The notes under the pieces were generated by a model. That model was not told the origin of the DNA, made no database searches, and worked only from the letters and a program-made list of their open reading frames with translations. A stretch of 64,000 nucleotides of DNA from CAVQEK01 sp964596645 (GTDB taxonomy: Bacteria > Bacteroidota > Bacteroidia > Cytophagales > Cyclobacteriaceae), in contig CAZQVB010000014.1 in assembly GCA_964596645.1 (NCBI GenBank), forward strand, positions 48,772 through 112,771. The letters run 5' to 3'. Made by a program: the position numbers and the translations under genes. Below, piece after piece: positions 1-9,283 of the stretch (position 1 is the first letter of the stretch; every line of letters begins with the position of its first letter).

Positions 1-1690
1 CCAATATTTCCGGGCCGTTCTCCAGGTCATCTATGGTTTCCAGCAGCGGCACCACAGGTATCACACACACCAGGCCATCTGAGGTGTTTTTGAGCAGGCC
101 AGCTTCGCGGGCCAGCATATATACGCCCAGCAGGTCCGACAGGCTGCGGGTCATGCTTACAATGAATGAGCCTATGCCGTCAGGGCCGTATTGTTGCACG
201 TGCTTTTGCACCACGCGGTAGCAGCTCAGCACAGCATGCGCATTTTCTGCCAGTGGCATATCAATGTGGGTAAAGGGCCGATTCGACCGCAGCTCCTGGT
301 TGATGAAGTCCACCCTTTTCTTTTCATTCCAGTCCAGATATTCCTGACCTTTCAATGAGGCAGCATCCATGAGTTGGGAAATGGCCAGCTCATGAAACCG
401 ACTGTTTTGGCGGATATCGAGATGGGCCAAATGAAATCCAAAGGTTTCTACCAGTCGAATGGCCTCGTTCAGGTCATTGTAGGCAATGGAGCGCGCACCG
501 TAAGAGATCAATGCCGTCTGCAATATTTTAAGGTCGGAGATCAGCTCCTGCGCCTGCCGGTAGGTGCCGGTGGCATCTTTGAGGGAGGTGGCGTGGCCAC
601 GCTGTATTTCTATGGGCAACTTGGTAAGCACCAGATTGAGATACTGACGAAAAACTTCGCCGCGGTTGCGTTCGTAAGCTGGCACGGCCCGATCGCCCAG
701 CTCTTCCTTCATCTCGTCTATGCGCTGGCGAAGTTTCCAGTGGCATTCTTTATAGCTAAATGCCAGACTGAGGTGTTTTATTAGTTCGAGCAGCTTGCGG
801 TTGATGACCACCAGCGCGTTCAGCCGCAGCATGTGCAGGGTGTCGTTGGTCACCTCGGAGGTTACCAGTGGGTGGCCGTCGCGGTCGCCACCCACCCAGT
901 TGCCAAAGGATAATTTTGGGTAAACAGTGGCATCTTGTATCAGTTCTTCGGCAAAGCCCATTTCTTTCCAGGCAAGCTTAAGCCTGCGGTCAAGCACTGG
1001 CAGCACCTCCGGAAACACATTGGTGAGGTAGTGCAATATGTTGCGCAGCTCAGACTTCACATCTGGCTTTTCTATATAGATCTCCCCGGTTTTCCATAGG
1101 CGATAGAGCGACAGCTTGATGTCTTCACGAATGTCCTGCTGCTCTTTTTCAGTATACATCTTGTTTTCGCGCTTCACCAGCAGCAGGTACAGCTCGCGGT
1201 GATGCTCGAGCACTGTTTCGCGCTTGGCTTCCGTAGGGTGGGCGGTGAGCACCGGCTCTACACGCACACTGGCCAGTTCCTGTGCTATGTTTTCATCGGC
1301 TATACCGCTTTCTTTCAGTGCCTGTAGTGAGTTGGCCCAAAGTCCGTTTACGTTGGCCATCGATTCATTTTCCCGCTTCCGCCGGTTTTGCACTGCTGCA
1401 TTCACCTCCACCATATTGAGCAGTTGGAAGACGATGGAATAGAGCTGAATATGCTTTTGGCCAAATTTCTCTGGCACCAGGCCCGCCTGCTCATTGATCC
1501 AGGGTATGCTCATCGCATACTTTTCCTCTTTGTTTTCAATAAGCACTTCCTTGAGCGCCTCAAGCAGGTATTCCAGGTCTTCGTATGGCTTACCCAGTTG
1601 TTGCTTTACTTCCTGCAGTATGGTGGCCGGATTCAGAGAAAGTTCTTCTGAAGGCGCACCTTTTCCTTTAGCACTGGCTTTGTCTTGCAT
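1..1690 (-). CDS. ppc: Phosphoenolpyruvate carboxylase, N-terminal ~563 residues (runs off left edge)
   Basis: Carboxylates phosphoenolpyruvate to oxaloacetate, replenishing the TCA cycle in the cytoplasm. The minus-strand reading frame is open from an ATG at 1690 to the window edge. Visible motifs are EPVLTAHPTEAKRET with the catalytic histidine near residue 151, the FGNWVGGDRDGHP block near residue 260, HLDIRQNS, GSFIVSMTRSLSDLL and VPLLETIDDLENGPEIL close to the edge. All are hallmark PEPC segments in the right order. The family is usually 850-930 residues, so about a third lies outside the window. The gene is transcribed away from the hypothetical gene at 2145. Nothing looks broken. The identification is secure; the exact start is the first plausible ATG and could be slightly different. 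Confidence 0.95.
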   Translation of the reverse strand, partial: MQDKASAKGKGAPSEELSLNPATILQEVKQQLGKPYEDLEYLLEALKEVLIENKEEKYAMSIPWINEQAGLVPEKFGQKHIQLYSIVFQLLNMVEVNAAVQNRRKRENESMANVNGLWANSLQALKESGIADENIAQELASVRVEPVLTAHPTEAKRETVLEHHRELYLLLVKRENKMYTEKEQQDIREDIKLSLYRLWKTGEIYIEKPDVKSELRNILHYLTNVFPEVLPVLDRRLKLAWKEMGFAEELIQDATVYPKLSFGNWVGGDRDGHPLVTSEVTNDTLHMLRLNALVVINRKLLELIKHLSLAFSYKECHWKLRQRIDEMKEELGDRAVPAYERNRGEVFRQYLNLVLTKLPIEIQRGHATSLKDATGTYRQAQELISDLKILQTALISYGARSIAYNDLNEAIRLVETFGFHLAHLDIRQNSRFHELAISQLMDAASLKGQEYLDWNEKKRVDFINQELRSNRPFTHIDMPLAENAHAVLSCYRVVQKHVQQYGPDGIGSFIVSMTRSLSDLLGVYMLAREAGLLKNTSDGLVCVIPVVPLLETIDDLENGPEIL

Positions 1691-2144
1691 TCTTTTTTTG
1701 TTAAAGTCTATCGATGTGGTGTATGCGCTTGCTGCCCGAATACAAACTTCCGCAAATTATTGAAAGAACAAAATTTTTCTATCTATGCTCTTTAGCTTTC
1801 AACGCAAACAGTACTTGCTTTTGGCCTCCGCAATAAAATGTACGGTTTGTTGTGAATATTTTTTATTTGACCCTGCAGGAGTGTTCTATTCAATTTTGGT
1901 CTTACCACATTATTTGAAGCCCTCGTGCCCGCCTGAACATCTGAAAAAATAAGGCGCTGAATCCAACCGATATCCTTTAGCCTGACAAGCCACGGCATAT
2001 TTCACATAGTTTTCCTTCGATTGTCGGCTCGAGGCAAATTGTAAAAATACCACCAAGTGAAGTTGCCTTATGTTTTTATCCGGGCATCATTAATTTTGTT
2101 CCTGTTACCAATACTTTCTTTTTCACCTTCTGAATACAAAGCTT
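1691..2144. other. Intergenic region between divergent ppc and hypothetical gene
   Basis: This 454-base stretch separates two divergently transcribed genes and should hold both promoters. A TAATTTTG at 2091-2098 fits the Bacteroidota -7 consensus TAnnTTTG for the rightward gene, but I see no TTG at the usual 19-21 base spacing upstream of it. Short open frames here (for example 1792-1998 minus) have no recognisable protein character. I see no RNA gene or strong hairpin. Confidence 0.5.
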
Positions 2145-2522
2145 ATGAACCTCGAGAGGTTAACTGATGTGATCCGTACTACCGCCAGCCGCCATTCATT
2201 GGATGAAAACGCCATCGTCGACGAGTTGATCGCTATCGTGCAACTGAAATATGGCCATACGCTGGCAGAGCACGAGCGCAAGTTGATGGAAGAGCTGCGC
2301 ACAAAAATACTGACCCGCCTATACAACACCGAAGGTCACATAATAGCCAGGCGCGATGTGGATGTGCCCAAATACCTCAAGCTCGATGCGCTGGAAGTGC
2401 GCCTCCTCGGCCAGGCAGAAACAGAGTTGGCATCTGAGGGCCTGGTGTTAAGCGATAAAAACAAGCTACAACTCACAGAGGCCGGTATACTTCGATTCAA
2501 AAAAATATACGGCGAGCTGTGA
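2145..2522 (+). CDS. Hypothetical protein, 125 aa, soluble
   Basis: I do not recognise this protein. It begins MNLERLTDVIRTTASRHS, is rich in Glu, Leu, Arg and Lys, and has no signal peptide, membrane segment or cysteine cluster, so it is probably cytoplasmic and largely helical. The last third (about residues 75-125) reads like a small helix-turn-helix or winged-helix module (long helix, DKNKLQLTEAGILRFKKIY), but no DNA-binding motif is definite. It stands alone, 128 bases upstream of mnmA and divergent from ppc. The coding character (codon use like its neighbours, antisense frames much less protein-like) supports a real gene. Function unknown. Confidence 0.6.
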   Translation: MNLERLTDVIRTTASRHSLDENAIVDELIAIVQLKYGHTLAEHERKLMEELRTKILTRLYNTEGHIIARRDVDVPKYLKLDALEVRLLGQAETELASEGLVLSDKNKLQLTEAGILRFKKIYGEL

Positions 2523-2578
2523 GTCATGCTTCGCCCGCAGCAATGGCCGATACGTTTTCACCAAATCATTATTAGCTG

Positions 2579-2586
2579 TACTTTTG
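2579..2586 (+). promoter_or_regulatory. Bacteroidota -7 box upstream of mnmA
   Basis: TACTTTTG matches TAnnTTTG exactly and lies 64 bases before the mnmA ATG. At the -33 position (about 2555) there is TTTT rather than TTG, so only half of the consensus is clear. Position and spacing to the gene are consistent with a promoter for the mnmA-lipoprotein-subtilase run. Confidence 0.4.
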
Positions 2587-2650
2587 TATTTCTGAAGTAA
2601 TTATTAACGTCTAAAAGTCAGGCTTTGAACCTGATGAAAGGAGACCAACA

Positions 2651-3757
2651 ATGAGTAAGAAAGGAAGGGTACTGGTGGCGATGAGTGGTGGCATCGACAG
2701 CTCTTTGGCCGCGGTGCTGCTGCATGAGCAGGGATATGAAGTAATAGGCATGACCATGAAGACCTGGGACTATGCCTCGTCGGGTGCCAGCAAAAAAGAA
2801 ACGGGCTGCTGCAGCCTCGACTCCATCAACGACGCCCGCAACATTGCGGTGAGCCTCGGTTTTCCACACTACATTCTCGACATACGCGGCGAATTTGGCG
2901 ACTACGTCATCGACTACTTCACCGACGAATACCTCCAAGGGCGTACGCCCAATCCCTGTGTGTTGTGCAACACGCACATCAAATGGGATGCACTGCTGCG
3001 CCGTGCCGATAAGCTGGGCTGCGACTACATTGCTACCGGTCACTACGCCAGACTGAGGCAGCAGCACGGTCGGTATGTGATCTCCGTAGGATTGGACGAA
3101 ACCAAAGACCAGTCGTATGCGCTCTGGGGTGTCTCGCAGCAGAGTCTGAGTCGCACCATATTCCCACTCGGCGACCTTACGAAGGCGCAGATACGCGATA
3201 TGGCACGGGAAAAAGGTTTTTATGAACTGGTGAATAAGTCGGAGTCCTATGAAATCTGCTTCGTGCCCGACAACGACTATCGCGGCTTTCTGCGCAGAAG
3301 GGTAGAGGGGCTTGATGCGCAGGTACGCGGTGGTGAGTTTGCCCTTGAAGATGGCACCGTAGTGGGGCAGCATCAGGGTTATCCGTTCTACACGGTGGGC
3401 CAACGCAAGGGGCTCGGAGTGGCGTTGGGTTATCCAGTATATGTCACAGAGATACAGAAGGAAAAAAACAGGGTAGTGCTCGGCACTTTCGACGAGCTCT
3501 CGCGCAACGGCATGTATGTACACAAACTCATTATGGGTAAATATGCCCAACTCGACAGCAGGCTGGATACCATCACAAAAGTGCGCTACAACGACGCCGG
3601 CACGCCTGCCGTGATAGAGCAGGTGGGCGACACCATGAAGGTGTATTTTGGAAAGGGTGTGCACGCCATAGCACCCGGGCAGGCAGCGGTCTTTTATGAA
3701 GACGGCGATGTAGTAGGTGGCGGCTGGATTCATTCAAGTTTTACCGTGAAAAATTAG
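2651..3757 (+). CDS. mnmA: tRNA-specific 2-thiouridylase MnmA
   Basis: Installs the 2-thio group on the wobble uridine (U34) of tRNAs for Lys, Glu and Gln, using ATP to adenylate the base and a protein persulfide as sulfur donor; cytoplasmic. The 368-residue length fits the family. The PP-loop SGGIDSS is at residues 12-18. The catalytic pair is Cys106 (in NPCVLCNTHIKW) and Cys203 (in YEICFVPDNDYRGF), and ATGHYAR and VGQRKGLG are typical. A strong Shine-Dalgarno (AAGGAG) precedes the ATG, which is notable for a phylum that often lacks one. The stop is one base before the next start, indicating co-transcription with the lipoprotein gene. Confidence 0.97.
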   Translation: MSKKGRVLVAMSGGIDSSLAAVLLHEQGYEVIGMTMKTWDYASSGASKKETGCCSLDSINDARNIAVSLGFPHYILDIRGEFGDYVIDYFTDEYLQGRTPNPCVLCNTHIKWDALLRRADKLGCDYIATGHYARLRQQHGRYVISVGLDETKDQSYALWGVSQQSLSRTIFPLGDLTKAQIRDMAREKGFYELVNKSESYEICFVPDNDYRGFLRRRVEGLDAQVRGGEFALEDGTVVGQHQGYPFYTVGQRKGLGVALGYPVYVTEIQKEKNRVVLGTFDELSRNGMYVHKLIMGKYAQLDSRLDTITKVRYNDAGTPAVIEQVGDTMKVYFGKGVHAIAPGQAAVFYEDGDVVGGGWIHSSFTVKN

Positions 3758-3758
3758 C

Positions 3759-4460
3759 ATGGCACCACAGGCCGTTTGGCGTACATATTTAGTGGCTTCT
3801 TTTGCCGCGGTAGTGGTACTTAGCGCATGCACGGATACTGCAGAGATGGATGATGCCGCGCTTGGGCTCGACTATTTTCCCTTAGAAGTTGGCGCCTGGC
3901 GTATCTATGATGTGCAAGAGACACAATATAGCTTTCCCAACCGGGTAGATTCCATCCGGTATCAAATGCGCGAATCGGTGAGCGGCAAGTATGAAGACCT
4001 GTCGGGAGACTCTGCTTACTACCTGCTTCGCGAAACACGTCCAGATGTGCACAGCCCATGGCAGGTGGATGTACGCTTTACAGCCCGACGCGATGCGCGC
4101 ACGGCTGTGGTGACGGAGGACAATTTACCGGTGATCAGGCTGGTATTTCCACCCGTAGAGGGCGCTCAATGGGATAGCAACCGTTGGAACGACCGCGATG
4201 CAGATTTCTTTGAGATAAAACGACCGGGCCAGGCGTACGATAGCCTGGCAAATACGGTAACCGTAGTACAGGAAAGCAATGACGATATAATAATAGAGAC
4301 AGACCTCCGGCATGAAATTTTTGCTCAATATATAGGCCTCGTGTATAAAGAAGACATACATTTCGTTTACTGCACGGAGTCTGAGTGCCTGGGCCAGCAA
4401 CAAATAGAAACTGGCAGAGTGATTCGCATGCAACTAATAGAACATGGCAAACATGATTAA
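3759..4460 (+). CDS. Hypothetical lipoprotein, 233 aa
   Basis: Not recognised beyond its sorting signal. A hydrophobic N-terminus ends in LSAC with the lipidation cysteine at residue 24, so it is predicted to be an outer- or inner-membrane lipoprotein. The mature part is acidic, mostly beta-predicted by eye, and contains LDYFPLEVGAWRIYDV, a pattern common in Bacteroidota lipoproteins of unknown role. It starts one base after mnmA stops and its 3' end overlaps the subtilase start by 17 bases, so translation of all three is probably coupled. Two late cysteines (YCTESECLG) could form a disulfide. Confidence 0.75.
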   Translation: MAPQAVWRTYLVASFAAVVVLSACTDTAEMDDAALGLDYFPLEVGAWRIYDVQETQYSFPNRVDSIRYQMRESVSGKYEDLSGDSAYYLLRETRPDVHSPWQVDVRFTARRDARTAVVTEDNLPVIRLVFPPVEGAQWDSNRWNDRDADFFEIKRPGQAYDSLANTVTVVQESNDDIIIETDLRHEIFAQYIGLVYKEDIHFVYCTESECLGQQQIETGRVIRMQLIEHGKHD

Positions 4461-6111
4461 GAAAACAGCGATCGCCCTGGTCATCTTTCTGGGGTTGCTG
4501 CCGGCGGCCAATGCTGCTGTAGGGCGTTATATGGTTTTTTTCACCGATAAGACCAATACTACATATTCCGTCGATCAGCCGCAGGATTTTCTGACGCAGC
4601 GCGCCATCGATCGCAGACAAAGGCAGAGCATCGGCATCGACCCGACCGATCTGCCGGTGAGTGAAAGCTACGTCAACACCCTGCAAGAAGCCGGGCCGAA
4701 AGTATATTTCCGAAGCCGATGGCTGAACGCGGTGCTGGCAGAATTTGACGAGGCTGAAGAATCGGCCGTGAAGGCATTATCATTTGTCAAGGGCATTCAA
4801 CGTGTGGCGCCAGGTGCCCGGCTGAGCGGGCACTCCGGTGGGCGGCGCAGTGGCAGGAATGAAAAAATAACGCATCATTTTCAGCCCGCCACGGCCATGG
4901 ACGCTCTGGCTACCGATGAGCAAAACAGCATGCTGGACCTGCGGCAAATGCATCAGCAGGGCTTCACTGGCGACGGCGTATTGATCGGTGTTTTCGACAG
5001 TGGGTTTGCTACGGTAGACACTTCCCCTTACTTCACCCATCTTTTCACCGGCGAACAGGTAGTGGCCACACGCGATTTTATCAGAAACTCCAACAATATT
5101 TTTCAATACGACACCCACGGCACCAAAGTGCTCTCCTGCATTGCTGCCTACGACCAGACACAATATATAGGTGCTGCCTACGGGGCAGATTTTGTATTGT
5201 GTGTGACGGAGGACATTATGGGCGAGTACAGGGTGGAAGAGTACAACTGGCTTTTTGCTGCCGAATATGCGGACAGCCTGGGGGTAGATGTGATCAACTC
5301 CTCCGTCGGCTATTCCTATTTTGACGATCCGGCGATGGACTACGACTATGAAGACATGGATGGTGAAACGGCCATAATCACCCAGGCAGCGCTGCTGGCA
5401 GCACGCAAAGGCATGTTGGTGGTGAGCAGTAATGGCAACGAGGGCAATAGCGCCTGGACATACCTGAACGCCCCGGCCGACGCCGACTCTATACTGTCGG
5501 TAGGTGCAGTAAACCTCGACGGCATGCGTGCCAATTTCAGTTCTTTTGGTCCGGCTAGTGACGGACGGCTCAAGCCCGACGTGTCGGCCCTGGGTATTTG
5601 GACCAAGGTAGTGCAAAATGATGCGGTGGTGGTATCCAACGGCACATCGTTTTCCTCGCCCCTCATCGCCGGCCTGGCCGCAGGTTTTTGGCAGGCATTC
5701 CCCGATTTGAGCAGCCAGGAAGTCATTCAATACCTGAAAATGAGTGCCAGCCAAAGCACCTCTCCCGACACGCTTACTGGCTTTGGTGTGCCCAGCTTTG
5801 TGCGGGCTTACAGCAAAGTGAAGATAAACGAAGGAAAAATTGACAATAAGTTTATCGTTTTTCCCAACCCCATAGATACGGTGAGCGGCTACCGATACAT
5901 CTATATTTACAATGACATTTTTTCTTCCGGTGCGGAAGCCACCTTTGCCATATATGATTTGAAGGGCCTTTTGGTGCGCGAGTTAACGCTACTTTTGCCC
6001 GAAGACCCCAACCCCATTGAGCTGGATATTTCTGGCCTGCAGCCCGGCTCGTATATTCTGAACTGCGCCGTGGGGAGCGCACTACAAAAGTCGAAACTGA
6101 TCGTTTTTTAA
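4444..6111 (+). CDS. Secreted S8 (subtilisin-like) serine peptidase with T9SS type A sorting domain
   Basis: An extracellular or surface-anchored endopeptidase. Order of parts: signal peptide (residues 1-24, cleavage near AANAA), a propeptide-like region to about 150, catalytic domain to about 450, and a T9SS C-terminal domain from about 468 (VFPNPID ... GLQPGSYILNC ... KLIVF). The triad is Asp185 (GVFDSG), His225 (THGTKVLS) and Ser402 (NGTSFSSP), with the oxyanion Asn330 in SSNGNEG. All catalytic residues are present. The start at 4444 lies inside the lipoprotein gene; an ATG at 4453 is an equally good alternative. The C-terminal domain implies export by the type IX system, none of whose components are in this window. 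Confidence 0.93.
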   Translation: MANMIKKTAIALVIFLGLLPAANAAVGRYMVFFTDKTNTTYSVDQPQDFLTQRAIDRRQRQSIGIDPTDLPVSESYVNTLQEAGPKVYFRSRWLNAVLAEFDEAEESAVKALSFVKGIQRVAPGARLSGHSGGRRSGRNEKITHHFQPATAMDALATDEQNSMLDLRQMHQQGFTGDGVLIGVFDSGFATVDTSPYFTHLFTGEQVVATRDFIRNSNNIFQYDTHGTKVLSCIAAYDQTQYIGAAYGADFVLCVTEDIMGEYRVEEYNWLFAAEYADSLGVDVINSSVGYSYFDDPAMDYDYEDMDGETAIITQAALLAARKGMLVVSSNGNEGNSAWTYLNAPADADSILSVGAVNLDGMRANFSSFGPASDGRLKPDVSALGIWTKVVQNDAVVVSNGTSFSSPLIAGLAAGFWQAFPDLSSQEVIQYLKMSASQSTSPDTLTGFGVPSFVRAYSKVKINEGKIDNKFIVFPNPIDTVSGYRYIYIYNDIFSSGAEATFAIYDLKGLLVRELTLLLPEDPNPIELDISGLQPGSYILNCAVGSALQKSKLIVF

Positions 6112-6123
6112 CCATTTTTTCCC

Positions 6124-6783
6124 ATGCAATTACTCTCTCCATCTATACTCAATGCTGATTTTTTGCGACTTGGCGCAGCCATCGAAATGATCAATGAGAG
6201 TGACGCCGACTGGATACACCTCGACGTGATGGATGGTAGCTTTGTGCCCAACATCTCCTTTGGTATACCAGTGGTGGAGGCCGTGCGCCAATCGACCGAA
6301 AAGCTGTTGGACGTTCATCTCATGATCGTGAATCCCGACAAATACATAGATGCCTTTCACAAAGCCGGTGCCGACCTGATCAACATACACTATGAGGCCA
6401 GCCACCACTTGGTTGCAGATATTGAAGCCATTAAAAAAACAGGGTGCCAGGCGGCGGTCACCATCAACCCCGATACACCGGTTGAGCATATTTTTGACAC
6501 GGCAGCGCTGGTAGACATGGTATTGGTGATGTCGGTATTCCCTGGATTTGGCGGCCAGCAATTCATAGAAGAAACTTATGGCCGGGTAGAGGTGCTTAAG
6601 GAATTTATAGAAAAAGAAGGATTGCAAACCCTGATTGAGGTCGACGGTGGGGTCACCGACAAAAATGCCGCAAGCCTGTACTCAGCTGGCGCAGATGTGC
6701 TGGTGGTGGGTAGCCATATATTTAAGGCAGAAGACCCAATCAGTGCTATACGCCAGCTCAAGAGCAACGTGCCACAGCGCTGA
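6124..6783 (+). CDS. rpe: Ribulose-phosphate 3-epimerase
   Basis: Interconverts D-ribulose 5-phosphate and D-xylulose 5-phosphate in the pentose phosphate pathway; cytoplasmic TIM barrel. The 219-residue length is typical. The metal-binding and catalytic residues are visible: SPSILNADF at the N-terminus, HLDVMDGSFVPN (His32, Asp34), DVHLMI (His64), the flexible loop MSVFPGFGGQ, and the catalytic Asp173 in EVDGG. It links to the xylose genes at 46.9-49.8 kb through xylulose 5-phosphate. It sits 12 bases after the subtilase and 6 bases before the TonB receptor gene, so it is probably read in the same transcript although the partners are functionally unrelated. Confidence 0.97.
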   Translation: MQLLSPSILNADFLRLGAAIEMINESDADWIHLDVMDGSFVPNISFGIPVVEAVRQSTEKLLDVHLMIVNPDKYIDAFHKAGADLINIHYEASHHLVADIEAIKKTGCQAAVTINPDTPVEHIFDTAALVDMVLVMSVFPGFGGQQFIEETYGRVEVLKEFIEKEGLQTLIEVDGGVTDKNAASLYSAGADVLVVGSHIFKAEDPISAIRQLKSNVPQR

Positions 6784-6789
6784 TCGGCC

Positions 6790-9171
6790 ATGGTGAGGCG
6801 CTTAGCATTTTTTCTTTTTTTCATACTTCTAGTTCATCTGCCTTCGGTAGCACAATCGGTAAGGCTGACCGGACAGGTCGTCGACTCAGCCCGGCAACCT
6901 GTGGAGGGCGCCAACATTCAGGTGGTAGGAAAAAATGCGGGTGCGGTGACCAATTCCAGTGGTATTTTTACGCTTGCCCTGCCACCATCCGATTCCGTAG
7001 CATTTACCTGTAGCCATGTGAACTACGAAAATAAGCTGGTGAATGCCAAGGTGGGTGTCGATACGCTGGTGGTGATGCTGGAAGAGAAGAGCCGGGTGCT
7101 GGAGCAGGTGTTGATCAAAGAAGATCGCGAAGACAATGTGCGCGACCAGCCAGGCGCATTTTCCCTCGACCCGCTTTCTGCCAAAACATTGCCCACTCCT
7201 TTTCAGGACATTTCCGGGTTGCTCGTCACCTTGCCGGGTGTAGCGGGCAGCAGTGAGCTCTCTTCTGCCTACTCGGTGCGCGGGGGCAACTTCGATGAAA
7301 ATCTGGTATATGTGAATGGCATGCAAGTTTACCGCCCTGTGCTCATCCGTGCCGGCCAGCAGGAGGGCCTCAGCTTTGTGAACCCCGACCTGGTAGAATC
7401 ACTGCAGTTTTGGTCGGGAGGCTGGCAGGCGTCTGTTGGCGACGGATTGTCGTCTGTGCTGAACATACGCTACAAGAAACCAACAAAATTTGCCGGCTCT
7501 GTATCTGCCGGATTGCTTGGCGGATCGGCTCATGTGGAAAACACCTTGCTGAACGGGCGCGGAAGCATAGTGTTGGGCCTGCGACACAAACGTGCCGAGT
7601 ACCTGCTGAACACCCTCGAAACACAAGGTGAATACCGTCCAAGATTTACCGACCTACAGTCTTTCGTCAATTTCGACCTGAGTAAAAATAAAGATCAGCG
7701 AACCGAGGTGGGCTTGCTGCTCTCCTATGCGCGCAACCGGTACCTGGTAGAGCCTGCCAACAGGGAAACCACCTTTGGCACGTTCAACCAGCAGCTGAAG
7801 CTTTTCATGGCTTTCGAGGGCCGTGACCGAATGGAATATGACACCTGGCAGGCGGGCTTTAGCGCTTCGCACCGCTGGTCTGATTTGGCTCGATCAGAAC
7901 TTATCGTATCATCGATATTTTCGCGAGAGCGCGAATACTTCGAGGTGGAGGCGGGCTATCTGCTTTGCCAGCTCGACATCAATCCCGGTTCTGGTACTTT
8001 TGAAAAATGCCTCACCTACCTGGGCATAGGCACTGAGTACGACTATGGTAGAAACCAACTGGATGCGTCGTATACCACCATAGAAGGGCGCCACGAACTC
8101 ACAATTGATGATGGGCATAGCCTGAGCTTTGGTGCCGGGCTCATGATGCAGTCGGCAGATGACCGCCTGTCGGAATACAGCTTTATCGATTCTTCAGATT
8201 TTGTCACCATAGAAGAGTCCATACAGTCCGAACTGAACCTGCAGACGAGCAGGTTTTTTGGATACGTTCAGGACGAATGGCAAATAACCGGCAGGCAATC
8301 GCTGACTGCCGGCGTGCGTGTGCACTATCTGGACGTAAACAAACAATGGCTGGTGAGCCCGCGAGTGCAGTACGCGTTGCGGCCAAACTGGCAAAAAGAC
8401 GTGGTGCTGCGCATGGCTGCCGGGCTATATCAGCAGCCACCGCTCTACAGGGAATTTCGCGACCGCGAAGGCAACCTGAACACCGGTGTGAAAGCACAAT
8501 CATCTTTGCACACCATAGCCGGATTCGACCATCTTTTTCACAAATGGGGCCGCCCGTTCAAGCTCACCACAGAGCTGTACTTTAAGTACCTATGGAATGT
8601 GATACCCTACGATATAGACAACGTGCGGCTGCGCTACTATGCCGACAACAACGCCACGGCTTACGCCACCGGCATCGATATACGGCTGAGTGGCGAGTTT
8701 ATCCCCGGCGACGAATCCTGGTTCAGCCTGGGGCTGCTGTCTACCAAAGAAGACATAGCCGGCGACGGCCTCGGCTACATACCACGGCCCACCGACCAGC
8801 TGGTCAATTTCAACATTTTCTTTCAGGACCACCTGCCGAATAATCCCAGCTTTAAGATTCACCTGAACTTTCACTACGCCAGTGGCCTGCCCTTCTCACC
8901 GCCGGGAAGTGATCGGTTTAGAAACAGCTTTCGAGGGGAGGCCTATCATCGGGCCGATGTCGGCTTTTCCAAGATGATATTTTTTAATAAAGAGCGCGAC
9001 AACGCTTTTGGGCTCAAATCGCTGTGGCTGGGTGCAGAAGTGCTCAACCTCACCGGCAGCCAAAACGTGATCACTTACTATTGGGTGAGGAGCGTCACCG
9101 ATGTACAGTATGCCATTCCCAATAGCCTTTCTGCGCGTTTTCTGAATCTGCGGGTTACGGCAAGTTTTTAA
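6790..9171 (+). CDS. TonB-dependent receptor with carboxypeptidase-regulatory-like N-terminal domain
   Basis: An outer membrane active transporter, 793 residues. A signal peptide (residues 1-21, ending SVAQ) is followed by a CarboxypepD_reg-like beta-sandwich (GQVVDSARQPVEGANIQV to about residue 100). The plug domain follows (about 130-230, with LVTLPGVAGSSELSSAYSVRGGNFDENLVYVNG), and then a 22-strand-type barrel ending in a terminal phenylalanine (LRVTASF). No SusD partner is adjacent, so it is not a SusCD pair; the substrate cannot be read from sequence. The plug lacks an obvious TonB box before it. It may belong to the class with FecA- or CirA-like barrels seen as solitary receptors in Cytophagales. 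Confidence 0.92.
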   Translation: MVRRLAFFLFFILLVHLPSVAQSVRLTGQVVDSARQPVEGANIQVVGKNAGAVTNSSGIFTLALPPSDSVAFTCSHVNYENKLVNAKVGVDTLVVMLEEKSRVLEQVLIKEDREDNVRDQPGAFSLDPLSAKTLPTPFQDISGLLVTLPGVAGSSELSSAYSVRGGNFDENLVYVNGMQVYRPVLIRAGQQEGLSFVNPDLVESLQFWSGGWQASVGDGLSSVLNIRYKKPTKFAGSVSAGLLGGSAHVENTLLNGRGSIVLGLRHKRAEYLLNTLETQGEYRPRFTDLQSFVNFDLSKNKDQRTEVGLLLSYARNRYLVEPANRETTFGTFNQQLKLFMAFEGRDRMEYDTWQAGFSASHRWSDLARSELIVSSIFSREREYFEVEAGYLLCQLDINPGSGTFEKCLTYLGIGTEYDYGRNQLDASYTTIEGRHELTIDDGHSLSFGAGLMMQSADDRLSEYSFIDSSDFVTIEESIQSELNLQTSRFFGYVQDEWQITGRQSLTAGVRVHYLDVNKQWLVSPRVQYALRPNWQKDVVLRMAAGLYQQPPLYREFRDREGNLNTGVKAQSSLHTIAGFDHLFHKWGRPFKLTTELYFKYLWNVIPYDIDNVRLRYYADNNATAYATGIDIRLSGEFIPGDESWFSLGLLSTKEDIAGDGLGYIPRPTDQLVNFNIFFQDHLPNNPSFKIHLNFHYASGLPFSPPGSDRFRNSFRGEAYHRADVGFSKMIFFNKERDNAFGLKSLWLGAEVLNLTGSQNVITYYWVRSVTDVQYAIPNSLSARFLNLRVTASF

Positions 9172-9283
9172 AATTGTCGTGCAGCCTACACAATCCCGGC
9201 GCTCTTTTTCCACGCCAGGTCACCGCTCAAAAGCCAAATGGTTACGGATAAGCCGGAGGCACGCTTTTTTCCTATAGCCGGGC

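Noticed and set aside
2618..3733. 371-codon open frame on the minus strand
   Set aside because: Lies entirely antisense to mnmA, whose plus-strand product has all catalytic motifs; the antisense protein has no recognisable domain and is a by-product of codon bias.
4780..5754. 324-codon open frame on the minus strand
   Set aside because: Antisense to the subtilase gene with an intact triad; no coherent protein features.
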